Shown here: positions 50,700-62,169 of the stretch, in pieces
Layout: every line of letters begins with the position of its first letter
Numbering within the stretch: the first letter of the stretch is position 1
Origin: Spirodela intermedia
Lineage: Eukaryota > Streptophyta > Magnoliopsida > Alismatales > Araceae
Reading direction: 5' to 3'
NCBI GenBank assembly: GCA_902729315.2
Contig: LR746269.1
Coordinates: 8,406,231 to 8,470,230 of the forward strand
DNA: 64,000 nt
Made by a program: the position numbers and the translations under genes
The notes under the pieces: model-generated
Told to the model about the DNA's origin: nothing
The model's database searches: none
The model's input: the letters and a program-made list of their open reading frames with translations, nothing else

Positions 50700-51340
50700 T
50701 ATGTTAGTAATGTAATAGTTTCCTGTACGGGACCTAACATAATGAAACTGGGTTGATGCTCCCATTGTTGATTGCATGAACCAGACAAAAGTTTTTTCTA
50801 CCTCATATGGCAACCAATCTGAGTTGAAAGACTCCTCGTGGACATGTATAGCACCACCAAGTACCACATCGAAGAGACTCTGTCAAAAATGGAGAAATGA
50901 GTGCTCCAACAGTGGCATGAACAGTTTTTTATGTAATATCATATCAAGAAAGTGATGATGAACTAGAATGATTGGGATCCTCCAAGAAAAAATGAGCACG
51001 TCATTGAAGAAACATAGAAGCAGTAAGCGTTACAAAAAATGTAAATGACATGAGTAAGACACCCACACTTCTCAAGATTAATCATCCACTGGCATTCCCG
51101 GGACACCCGCATCACAAATACTCTCAGGGAAACAGGTGCCACAGCAAGGGGAAGATGGTAACTAATGCCATTGTATCCCAAGAAATCAACAGCATATCCA
51201 AGAATTGTAAGTTAGAAAGCTAGCGTAGGGCTTTTTGCCTCCATATTTTCGCCATTTCTACAAATCCAAGTACCTAGCATGATAAAAATATTCTAGAATA
51301 GTAGATATTGTGATATACTGATTCATCATGCAAAGACAAT
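50700..51340 (-). pseudogene. Duplicated EAF1 exons 7-8 (relic) in the leader intron
   Basis: The region aligns with 44830-45480 of the EAF1 gene in the same orientation, including intron parts. The exon 8 copy is about 50810-50880 (LFDVVLGGAIHVHEESF, versus LFYVIPAGAMHVYRESI). The exon 7 copy is about 51065-51250 (ILGYAVDFLGYN..APVSLR, versus ILGYAIRFLGSN..APVTPER), broken by a frameshift. It cannot be used as coding exon. Confidence 0.8.
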
Positions 51341-53210
51341 TAATAACATGGTCCATAATGAATATATAAAATTAAACTAATAAAAGTGCTGAAAGATATG
51401 TTGGAAACACTGCTCCCACAGAGGGACAGTGACATCCGAACCACTAAACACATGTCATCGTGTCCCAAAAGGAAAAGGTAAGAATAACAATTAGTTTAAA
51501 GGGAAATTGAGATTCTCAAATGCAGAACAGTTTATTGTGTTGGAGGTTCATAATTTTTGACAAGTGACATAATCATAAGGTATTTTATGTGAGTGGCTCA
51601 TTTCCAAACATAAAATTCAAAAAAAGAATCCTTTGTTTGCTAGCGATACTTACTCGTGTGAAGATCATAGTGTAGTTAAATGGTTAAAACTTAACCACAA
51701 TAGCTCGATGTTATGATCAAAATCATTAATATTATCACCACTGTCATCAACCAAAGGAAAAATTGATTGGGGTAAGGAAAGAAACTTTTAACTAAGAAAT
51801 ACATACCTCTTTCTTATTCGAAACCCTCACAAAGTCTAATGGTTACATCTCTTGAATAGCTTTCACATACCTTATCTCTATATTGCTACTACTCCCGCAG
51901 AATATCTAAGGCTTTTTTTGGCCAAAAAATACAGAAAAAGCAGAATAATAATTCCATTCTCAACTGAATATCAATTTTGGGTAGATTTTCCACGGCCTCT
52001 TTTCGGAGATTGAGTGATTATGCTATGTCCGAGTAGATTCCATGATCTAGAAGAAACAGAGCATTGTCACTCTAACATAAATTCTATTGTGTTTCTACAG
52101 TGTGATTCTCTTCACCTCTAGTTCAAGCATTAACGTTGTTACCAATCCAGGCCTAATAAAGCCATTTAATTTGTGAACTTCCTTATCTTGCCAAGCGTCC
52201 ATTGAATCACTCTCGTTTGATTTGCTAATGTCTATTAACATCCAGGAAATCAGCCCAGCGGACTTAACAGTCCCAGTTGCCATGTTAAGCAAATTTCCAA
52301 TCAATCCTAGGAATACAACCACAAAGTCATTCCGGAAAACCATTCTCTGGCGACACACCAAAATCCTACAGGGCCCATACTTGTATACACCCATATTCAG
52401 TCTCCCCCAGCTAGAGAACTTCAAAATGAACTTGTGATGCGACTCGTGATCGTCTACTTGAATTGGGCAATCATTTCTCTTTAATTTCGGGACAACTTAA
52501 GAGCAATGTCAAACACTGAAACCCAAACTTATAAGCTACATCTTCATTAGTAATTATCAACCGAAGCATATCATCTGCAAATGCCACACACCATGAACTT
52601 CCGCCCAAAAGCAAAGACAAGAAGACAGACCGATGCAGGACATAAAACTAAATTGATATAAAGGCATGTGTAGAAGAATGTGCTAAAATATTGACATAAA
52701 TTTAATTTATTGAGGCTTCCCGTACAAACAAACTTGCAATCTTTCTTCCTTAAAATATGATTACTGAGACTGTGCTCAAACAGACCCAGTCTAACCAATT
52801 AGCCAAACTAACAGCCGCAGATGATTTTAGGGAGAATAAAAGCTCCCCGTAGCTGATTACGACACCCGTGGGCGAACCGAATCCAATGTTTACAAGCATC
52901 GTATGCAAATTCGACTGGATTTCCCTTGCCACCGCGCATGCGTTCCAGAAAAGAGAGACAAATGTGAGTGAGCGTACCAGGAGGTCCGCAAGGATGTCGA
53001 AAGATGGCCCCGCCTCGGGGGCCTAGCGCGAGATGACGCACTTGTGAACGCGAACCGAGAAAGAGGAAGAGACAGGCACCGTAAAAGAGAGAGAGAGAGA
53101 GAGAGAGCATACGAAGAAGAAGAAGAAATGAACCCCGATGGCGAGGGAAAGGACGAGAGGAGCGAGAGGGAAAGGGCTTCACAATCCCTTGGACAGAGGG
53201 AAGAATTACG

Positions 53211-53219
53211 AAACCCTAG
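53211..53219 (+). promoter_or_regulatory. Telo-box upstream of EAF1
   Basis: AAACCCTAG at the probable EAF1 transcript start region. No other promoter element is clear. Confidence 0.5.
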
Positions 53220-53220
53220 C

Positions 53221-54962
53221 TAGCTTCCGAGAAATTCCTTTTCCCCTCTGAAACAACGTTCTACGAGCCCTCGCGCTTACCAGACCAATTTCATTACAGT
53301 GATCCCGGGGAAGAAGAGGCAAACCTTATAAAAACCCTTAACAAAAAATCTATTTACAAAATGACATTATAACATTTAAATATTGTTAAAACACTCCAAT
53401 GCTATGTGTTGACCACATCTACCTCATAGCTAATTTTCATGCTAATTGGTGCCAATACATCTCATCTTGACTTAATTTCTTTGGGCCAGAACCTCAAAAC
53501 TAAGCAGCCCAAAATAGAAAACTGAAGAGAAGGGAGAAATCTTTTATGACTCAAGAGAAGTAGCACAAAATTATCAGGCCAACTATTACATAAGCTAGAA
53601 GGATGGGCTACAAAGATGAAAGAAATAGCCCAAAATCAGATTAGGCCCATGATAAAATGCATGAGAAAAGAGTCATAAATAAGTTTTATTTTTTTTAATT
53701 TAATTTATATTATTTAAAATATATTTTAAAAAGGGTTATAACTAATGTCTCCAACCAAGTCTTAGTCTTTCTAAAAAACCCTCCTACTATAACATCATCT
53801 TCATTCTTTGTTACTATCGAGCACCTCCCTTGCAGATCTAAGTGAATGTCTAATTGTCATCAATATCGAAGCAATTAGTTTCTCTATTCGGAATTAATAT
53901 CTAGTGAATTTAAGCCCATATGTATATATATTGTTTCTCACAACTTCATTGCATCATGATTGAAGAATTAGTGGTACATTGTGGATTCAATTCTATACTT
54001 TCTGATATTTGTGGATTCAAACATCATCTAAGTTGTTCTTATGAATCCAAATATTAAAGAAAAAATGTGTCTAATAGGTTAAAGCTCTGATTTTCATTCT
54101 TCTTGGATCTTAGGGTCCATGTCGTTTAGTAGATTTCATTCCGAATGTTATTTTCTTACGCAACTTTAATGCAACATCTTATTCAACTATTTTCTATAAT
54201 GCCTTTATCGATATGTAATGCTTATGATGTCAAAATAAATTATTAAATAATTACACAACAAATATATATATTGAGTTATTATGCATTTATAAAATGTATA
54301 ATTTAGCATTATTAAAAATTATTATAAATAATGCATTAACTAATTTTTTAGGTATCCCAAGCCCACCCGAGCCCCATGCAGGTCCTGTATCTTTATATGG
54401 GCTGGGCTCGACCTGGGCTGGGGAAGAGCATTGATGAGCTCCGGGCAGGTCCAACTTTCGGGCTTTTCTTCAGGGTTCAGCCCGGTTCGGGCCTTATTCG
54501 AGCTTCAGTCCAGACTGGTAAATCTCGGACCCAGCTCAAATCATATATGGGCCTCTCTACGGCCACACACGGGGTTCGGGTTGGACCCGGCCCGTTTTAA
54601 CACCACACCCCCCCCCCCAGCAAGAACCCAGTTTCTAGGAGTCAACTTCACTGTCCTAAATATGCCGGCGGTAAGTCAACCTGCCGCGGTCAAAACTGGC
54701 TTCAACCTCTCTAAGTCAGTAAATAATCACGCACACAGTTGCCGCAGAAGACAAGATTTTAAACAAAAAATAAAATAAAATGATCTCAGTGCCCATCTGA
54801 ACCCCACCCTTCAAGTTGAGGGATTTGGACCCTCCGCCGCCAATTCCCTGGCGGCGCTCAGGCCGGGCTGCCAAGTCTAGATGAGACAGCAGCTGAAAGC
54901 CCCCCAGACCTGAGCTTTCCACCACCATTCTCCAGCAGCAGCTTGAAGCGGGAGCTGCCAAT
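53221..54962. other. Spacer between EAF1 and the cysteinyl-tRNA synthetase 3' end
   Basis: AT-rich, with GC-richer DNA at 54360-54620 that looks like low-complexity or transposon debris (GGGCTGGGCTCG, a C10 run at about 54609). The last roughly 180 bp before 54963 are likely the synthetase 3' UTR. No gene supported. Confidence 0.5.
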
Positions 54963-57500
54963 TCAAGACAAATCGACGGCTGGACTCGCCGGATCTGGAC
55001 TCTTCGCCCCATTCTCCGGCGGCAGATCCTGGCGAGCCGCCTGGTCCGCAGGCTTCAGAGCTGGGCTGCTGAGAGTAGCATCCTGCAGCTTGCTTTGAAG
55101 GTTCTCTGGGGTCTTGGTCTCTGGAACGGCGGAGTCAAACTGGCTCTCGGGGGGCTCCCGAGGCCGCCAGACGGTCCCCTTGGGCTCATCCATGAGGGCA
55201 ATGCCCCTGGCATAGAGATCCTCTCTGATCTTGTCAGACTTGGCGTACTCCTTGTTCTTCCTTGCCTGGGTTCTCTCCTCGACCTGCTCTAGCACATACT
55301 CCTCGGTCAGGCCTGCTCTCTTCAGTGCCTTGTCCTTCAACTGCTTTAGGATCTGAGCATAGAGACGGGCAGGTGTTAGAACCTGTGGATCTTTCTTGGC
55401 CAAAATCATGAATCCGCAAGACCTTGCAAAGGAAAGCTGAGCCCACAAGAGTGGGAGAGTACCTCAGAGCAAGATGAAGATGTTATCAACCCCAGGATTC
55501 TCAGAGGATCCTTGACAGCCTTTTCCAGGGCAGTGAGTCCCTGTATCAATGGCATCTGCTGCTTCTTCCCCTGGTCACAGTATTCAAATGGGGGCAGTCA
55601 GGTCAGCAAGAGAGCAGCAGGCTGGGGATACTAAGAAGCTGTAGCCATGGAGAGGCGACCACCTTGAACTTCTTCAGATTGTTGTTGATGGCCTTCAGCG
55701 GCTCCATGAGATCATCCAGCACGGAGGAGGTGTGCAGATCGTCCAGCATCGATGTGAGGAACCCGGATTGGAACTTCTCAGTCAGCTGCTGGACATCCAA
55801 TGGGATTCGGTCGGCCAGGATCCCCTCCCGAAAGGTGGCCAGGGCCTCTTCAAGGCTCAGCAGAGTCTATAAAAGGCCCCCAAGAAATAATTCCATCATC
55901 ATTAATAATAATAATAATAATACTAATAATGATGATGATGATTATGATGATGATGATGATGATGATGATTATGAAGAAGATGATGGTGATTACCTAATTA
56001 AGGATATTTAAAGACAAAGTTATACATACCTGGTATATATAATAGACTCGGTCAGAGGCTGTCTCGAGCAATCTGTCGGTGTAATTGATGTCAGATCGAT
56101 AATGGGTCCGCATCAGGAAGAAGCGGAGGGCCAAGGGATGATAATTCTCCGTGATCTGTAATGATTCAAAGAATATGATTACTTCACGAAAAAAGGCTAC
56201 TTCTTGATGGGGAGGATGGGAGGGGGGGAGGGGGTTGGGCCTCACGTCACGGATGGTGAAGAAGTTATTCAAGGACTTTGACATCTTCTCGTTGTCCCGG
56301 TTGACAAATCCGTTGTGCATCCAGCAGTTGACCGCACTCTCTGGGAGGGCGGCCCCGCTCTGGGCGATCTCATTCTCGTGGTGGGGGAACGTCAAGTCCT
56401 GGCCTCCACCGTGGATGTCAAAATGTGGGCCCAGGTAGTGGGAGCTCATGGCACTGCACTCGATGTGCCAGCCCGGTCTCCCTGGGCCCCACGGGCTGTC
56501 CCACTTCGGCTCACCTGGCTTGGCAGACTGAAATAAAGGATGGAGCTTGATGGCATGGCCAGCACACAGAATCATGTTAAGGGAGGCGGTTGTGTACGAA
56601 AATCCTCACTTTCCACAGGGCAAAGTCTGCCGAGTTCCTCTTCCTCACGTCCACAGTGACTCTTCCACCCCCGCCAGCCCGATTATCATCCAGTTTGCGT
56701 CCAGACAGGCGGCCATATTTGGGGAAATTGTCCACAGAGAAGTAGACATCTCCATCAATGGAGTAGGCACAGCCGTTGTCAATGATCTGCAGGTGAATGC
56801 ATAGAGTCAGAGATATATCTCCAAACAACAATATGATCTACTTAAGAGTAATTTCAAGCATTCAACCGTATCACTAGATGAAAGAGCCCGAGTGGATACA
56901 AAATCCATATTGATTGTGGGTCTTTCGAGTATGGTTATACCTAATATTCACTCATCATCAAAAACTCTCACTATCTATGTATAAATAATTAAATGATTCA
57001 CACAAAAATTCGACTTATGCATGTGAATAAATGTATTTCTAAAAAAATGAATAAAGCCAGTGATATATACTCAAGAACAATAATTAATTTAGAATAATTT
57101 CAAATATCTCAATCTCATCACCATCACCAGTTGAAAGAGCTTGATTGGATATAAAACCCCTAGTAATTGTGGGTGGGATTTCACACAACGTCACATGGAA
57201 TATTCATTTGTTATCAAAAGCTCTAATTATACAACATTATAATTTTATGATTCCTTGGGAAAAAAGAGATTGTTGCACGAGGGTGAATGTATTTTTATGA
57301 GAAAAATTCATACCCAAGAACAGGTTCCCGAAAGGGGAGGTGGAATAATAGTGTCTATAATATGACAGGCATTAGTCAGTACCTTCTCGCAACTATGGAG
57401 AGGTTGAGGAGACACTGGGGGCTGAATTGGGCACCCAAGTGTGTGTTGAGGATTGGAAAACCCAAATTCCCACATATAGCACACAAAAAGTACAGGACAA

Positions 57501-57579
<79 letters not shown>

Positions 57580-60513
57580 AGAACATGTAGTGATTTGTAG
57601 TGAACAGAACACACGAAATTTGTAGTGATTCACTCTATCAACCAACACCTACTCTAAAATGCCCCAATAAAGCAAGGAAATATCAAAAGTACTGGCCTGA
57701 AGTACACAAAGAAAATAAACTTTGCCTCTTGGCTCTGGTATATGGAGCACAACAGCTGATCAGACATTAGAGTCATTCAGTATGGGATTTATAATTTTAT
57801 GCCAGATTAAGAAATATGAGGTGGAAAATATTGCTAGAGAAAAATCCTTATTCTTCTTGTAGAATTTTACGCTACATATGGGAACAGATATTTTAAGAAT
57901 AATCCAAACGCAAAAAAAGATGAAACAATTGGAACAAAACGAAAAGAACCTTGGTCATTCTGACTTGTAGGGAACTAAAACACAATGGGGTAGTAACTGT
58001 TCTAGAAGCCCTAGGATAGTCAACTGTGCAAGGGTATAGAAGGAACTGGATTATTTACTAAGCACACATGAATCAAATTCATTAGTAGACTGCGTGAAGC
58101 AGAGAAAAAAATCTGGGTGAATCAGAATTGAATTCAACATGTGATGTCATTCTGACTTGTAGGGAACTAAAACACAAGGGGGTAGTAATTGCTCTATAAG
58201 CTCTGGTATAGTCAACTGTGCAAGGGTATAGAAGGAACTGGGTTATTTACTGAGCACGCATGAACCAAATTCATTAGCACACTGAATGAAGCAGAGAACA
58301 AAACTTTGGTGAATCAGAGTTGAATTCAACATGTGATGTCATTCTTGCGAGGCAGCATTTGCAGGATTATGCTGATGCCATGATATAACAGATTGGAAAG
58401 ATCAAGCAACAAAAGTAGTACACGAAATCAGATGTCAAAAGAAGATTCGATTGACAAAGGAAAGATTTGGGTGTCCCAGGAAAAAAAATAAATTGTTTTT
58501 AGCTGAATCTCTTCCAGCTATCGAGATATATTCAAAGGTCAAATAGCAAAGATAAGGAAAATGAATACCTTCTGGATCATCTGAATTATCTGGTCAATGT
58601 GATCAGACACACGTGGTTCATGGGTTGGTGGCAGGCATTGAAGGTCAGCCATGTCTTTCAGAAACTCTTGAGAGAACCGTTGGCTCAAAGCCAGTGGATC
58701 CTCACCCGACAGATTTGCTCTGTTGATTATCTGTCAAGGAAAGACCAGGCCAAATGAATAAATTAGATAAATTCTAGGTCATCAATATGATAAACAATGA
58801 AAAAAAGACCATCGATGCCAATTTTTATTTTATTTAATATTATGCAATGAACATCCTCCAATGGTCAGACTAATTTTAGGAAAGATAACTCAATTAGTTA
58901 ATGTTAGGCTAGCCTCCAGCTTGGGATAGCAATGAACAGCAGCAGTAAGAGCGATGAGAAAATTAGTTAATGTTAGGCAAAAATAACTAAATCAGGTAAG
59001 ATAACTAGAAGATATTCAATTTAACTACGGAAAACTTTCTAAACAAGCAGAAAAATCATCCAAATCTCACACGCAGATTGACACACATAAGCGCACACAC
59101 CAGAAACATCCATTACATACCTCCATTGCCCGATTAAATTTGGATTGATATAAAAAAATATCGTGAGTAATCAGATAGAGAATTACTATCATACGCATAT
59201 AGAGCAAAGGTGTTTGGATATGTATACCAACCTTGTCATCAATATCAGTGAAATTACGCACATAAGTGACTTCATATCCCAAATGTTTAAGAAACCTGTT
59301 TCAACCAAGGACTAATAAGTCTCCAACTTTATAATAATATATGATATACCTATTTAAAGTAAATTCTCACTTCATGCAGCCAAAAGAAACAGACAGACAG
59401 ACGGAGATATCAACAAAGGCTAGCTAATTCTTATTTAGCAATATTTCCAGTGAGAACCCTAATCGCCAGGATTAACCCATGTGGAAAGCCTGGATCTCAA
59501 GGGGTCCGAATATATCATGAAGAATTGATGGGAATTATTGATCTCGGAGAGTATCCCAACCCATCAAACAGCTACAATTTAAAGATGAAAGATGGCTGGA
59601 ATGAAGAGCATCAGATGATTCAAATATTCAAAAGCCTTCTTGGTAGTATCTAAAAAGAAATTCAGGTATCTACTGAAGATATCTGCTCCCCTGCAGTCCA
59701 TCACTTGTTAAAGACAAGGCATCCAACGAAGCTCCGATCCCGGAATCCGATCAACCTAAGGAAAATCCATTTTTTTCTTCTTTCCATTCTCGAGAGGGTA
59801 GTGATCCCCTCCATCTTCATGCAGTCATTATGGCATCTGATCATCACAATCCTACGATTTGATACACACACAGAGAAAAACCCACCAGTAGTTAAAGATA
59901 AGGCATCCCAGTGAGGCTCCAATCCCCACATCCAATCAAGCTCCGGAAAGTCTAGTCGTTCTTCCTACCATTATCAAGAGGATAGTGATTCTCTTCACCT
60001 TTATGCATTCATCTAGGCATGAGATCATAAAAACCATGTGATTGAATAAGCACACGGATATAATCTCTGTCGAAAGATCTACTCATCGCGTACCACGGAC
60101 GGCCGGAAGCACAAAGCCCAGGAATCATGCCCAATTTAGTCAACTATCCCTGTTTATATGGCCTACGATGCAACCCATGGGCGATCGACTCGTCAAATGA
60201 AACACAAATAAATCTATCTGCATCCTCACCACAGCCTGCGGACACAATTCAGATAAGCGCCCAAACAACACACACACCCCGCTCCAACCCTCCCGACCCA
60301 AAGAAGAGGAACTCGTCAACAAACGGGAAAGAAGCCGTGCCTGAAGACGACGTCGAAGCAGACGTAGGCACGGGCGTGGCCGATGTGGCTGTAGTCGTAA
60401 GGTGTAACCCCGCAGACGTACATGCCGACCTTCCCGGGGACTATAGGCCGGAACACCTCCTTCTGCCTCGTCATCGTGTTGTGGATCTGCAACTGCATCT
60501 CCGGTTCCCCCAT
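54963..60513 (-). CDS. CARS: Cysteinyl-tRNA synthetase, probably cytosolic
   Basis: Charges tRNA-Cys with cysteine using ATP. Nine phase-matched exons: 60513-60341, 59295-59232, 58730-58569, 56786-56610, 56527-56246, 56155-56030, 55866-55663, 55570-55463, 55352-54963 (TGA); 1686 nt, 561 aa. Class I signatures: [11 protein letters not shown] with HIGH at residues 43-46 and KMSKS at 273-277. Zinc ligands expected in the family are present: C34 in CGVTPYD, C216 in HIECS, and FPHHENE at about 239-245. RNFTDIDDK and the IHGGGQDL loop are also typical. The N-terminus ([20 protein letters not shown]) has no transit peptide, so a cytosolic enzyme is likely. The C-terminus ends in a Pro/Ala-rich tail of about 55 residues beyond the conserved [19 protein letters not shown] block. 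Intron 1 has a GC donor (60340-60339). The ATG at 60513 is the first in frame after the telo-box. Confidence 0.96.
55900..55976. repeat. (AAT)n/(GAT)n trinucleotide tract in a CARS intron
   Basis: ATT/AAT units followed by GAT units on the plus strand, in the 164-bp intron between exons 6 and 7. Confidence 0.9.
56848..57240. repeat. Diverged direct repeat pair in CARS intron 3
   Basis: Segments about 56848-56985 and 57095-57240 share GAAAGAGC..GA.TGGATA.AAA, ATTGTGGGT and ATATTCA.T..T.ATCAAAA.CTC. The words recall LTR ends of plant retroelements, but no element is intact. Confidence 0.5.
57501..57578. repeat. (GA)n microsatellite in CARS intron 3
   Basis: A GA run of about 78 bp with GGGA and GAAA interruptions. 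Confidence 0.95.
57955..58338. repeat. Tandem duplication, 192-bp unit, in CARS intron 3
   Basis: TCATTCTGACTTGTAGGGAA starts copies at 57955 and 58147, and the next TCATTC follows at 58339, giving an exact 192-bp period. The copies differ by roughly twenty substitutions. Confidence 0.93.
59707..60055. repeat. Diverged tandem duplication, about 184-bp unit, in CARS intron 1
   Basis: GTTAAAGACAAGGCATCC at 59707 recurs as GTTAAAGATAAGGCATCC at 59891. Downstream words (GAAGCTCC/GAGGCTCC, GAGGGTAGTGAT/GAGGATAGTGAT, TCATGCAGTCAT/TTATGCATTCAT) keep the same spacing. Confidence 0.8.
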
Positions 60514-60544
60514 CTTGCCTTCCTCCACCTCCCCTCGCCCCCCA

Positions 60545-60553
60545 AAACCCTAG
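60545..60553 (+). promoter_or_regulatory. Telo-box in the CARS leader
   Basis: AAACCCTAG, 32 nt upstream of the CARS ATG (gene on the minus strand). Confidence 0.6.
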
Positions 60554-60559
60554 CGACGC

Positions 60560-62169
60560 CGGAGAAGGAAGACGGTTGAAATGGAGGCGGAGTTGCCGCG
60601 GAGGCGAAAGTCCGCAGCTTTAACGCACACGTTTTTCTCCGCAGTTACTACCCGAAGATAGAATTAATCCGATTGGTGCCGCCGTGTCGTGGGACCCATA
60701 AATCCAACGGTTGTAAATCTTCGAATTACCGGAAGAGATATCTAGACCGTGCGTCCAGTGAGGGCTCACGATTTGCTTTCGAGTCTAGAATTTTGTCTGG
60801 GATTTTCTCCGTCCGGTCAAAATGTCGGCTGTTGACCGTTATAACGGGGTCTACGCTACTCATGTTTGTTCACCACTCCAAGAAACCTTCTAAATATGAG
60901 AAATTGCATTAAAGTTGGGTTATTTAATTTAAGCTCACTATAAACTCTGAAAAATAGAAATAAACCCGTCTATTTTCCACTTTCCCTTTTAAATCATTAT
61001 AAAATTATAGCCCCTAGTATCGTATCACTCTATTCAGATTTATTACAATTAAATGATTTAATAATGACTAATGGTGGTTAATCTTTACAGATTTTATAAA
61101 AACTAAATAGATAGGATACAACGCCCAATCATCTCTCTCTCTCTCTCTCTCTACAGCAAAGGGTACCATTATTTATTTAACAAAATAAGTTCAATTAGAT
61201 ATACAATATATATATATTTTTTTTTCATTAACAAAAATTCAATCAAGTGACAAAATACTAAGAGTGGTACAATTTATGCCGATATAAAAGCTCAAGTGAG
61301 AATACATAGTGCATGTATTTAATTTGAGTTATTTATAATCTACTATAATGAAATGACGTAAGAAAATAATAATTGGTTATTTCAATATACTAGGCTTTAA
61401 ATCATTCAGCTAAATACACTTTGATGCATTTTTTAAAATTCTATTATTATTATTATTATTATTATTTTCATCATTAACGAACTAATCACTATTACATTTT
61501 CCTCACATGATGCATGCTAATGTGGGTATAAGTGGGTATGTTGATGAGTAGACGAACCTTGAATGTCACACCCCTCACTTGAAGGAATGAAGTTCTCACA
61601 TTATCACGCCTCCTATGCTTGAACTGACCCATGAATATGATTCATAGCGTGACGGACTGAGACTATTCTTCTCCTCTCTTTCGTTATAGTTGATGCAACA
61701 TTGAGATAAAAGCATCACCTCCGCAGTGTAATACCACATAAATGAGAACTTACATCTCCCAACATCTTTCAATGAATAACGCAACGGTCCCACAGATAGC
61801 TCGAAGATCGAAGCATCAAGAGATTCGTGATAGCAGGAAGAAGAAGAGCAGCGAGGTCGTCCTACCCGCTGAATGTCTCAACAGCCTCCATCTGCCTCAG
61901 GATGAACCACACCCACAAGGCGATCTTGTCCTTAGCAGACCAAAGAGAGAGCAAAAACCCCGAGGACCCAGTAGTTCAGCCCATATTTATCGGGGCCAGA
62001 GCGATCTGGTGTCCCGCGTGGCTACTTCTCCCGCATAGATCCCCACGTCGGAGTCGATCAACCTGCTATTTGTACGGGGATCACCGACAAAACTATTAAA
62101 TGCAGCAAGGACGGCGCAGAGAGGAGCAGCCTCTCCCCGGCGACCACCCCGCAAGCTCTCCGGCCGTCG
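60560..62169. other. Head-to-head spacer between CARS and the fucosyltransferase gene
   Basis: A shared upstream region of about 1.6 kb. It is AT-rich from 60880 to 61760, with (CT)n at 61131-61153 and (ATT)n at 61442-61467. The last 130 bp are GC-rich leader sequence of the fucosyltransferase gene. No coding sequence recognised. Confidence 0.55.

Larger units (their letters stand above)
48544..53220 (-). other. Probable EAF1 5' leader with a 4.3-kb intron
   Basis: Upstream of the EAF1 ATG no other coding gene is found for 4.5 kb. A donor CTCCTG|GTACGC near 52976 and possible acceptors CACTATCAG or CGTCAG just before 48543 would give a non-coding first exon around 52980-53220. A telo-box and a (GA)n run (53082-53107) lie at its upstream end. 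The intron contains copied EAF1 exon material (50700-51340). The exon borders are inference. Confidence 0.45.

Noticed and set aside
52095-52424. 109-codon minus-strand frame, first considered as part of the EAF1 duplicate (HSA region)
   Set aside because: Comparison with EAF1 exon 6 (45848-46090) showed no consistent match.
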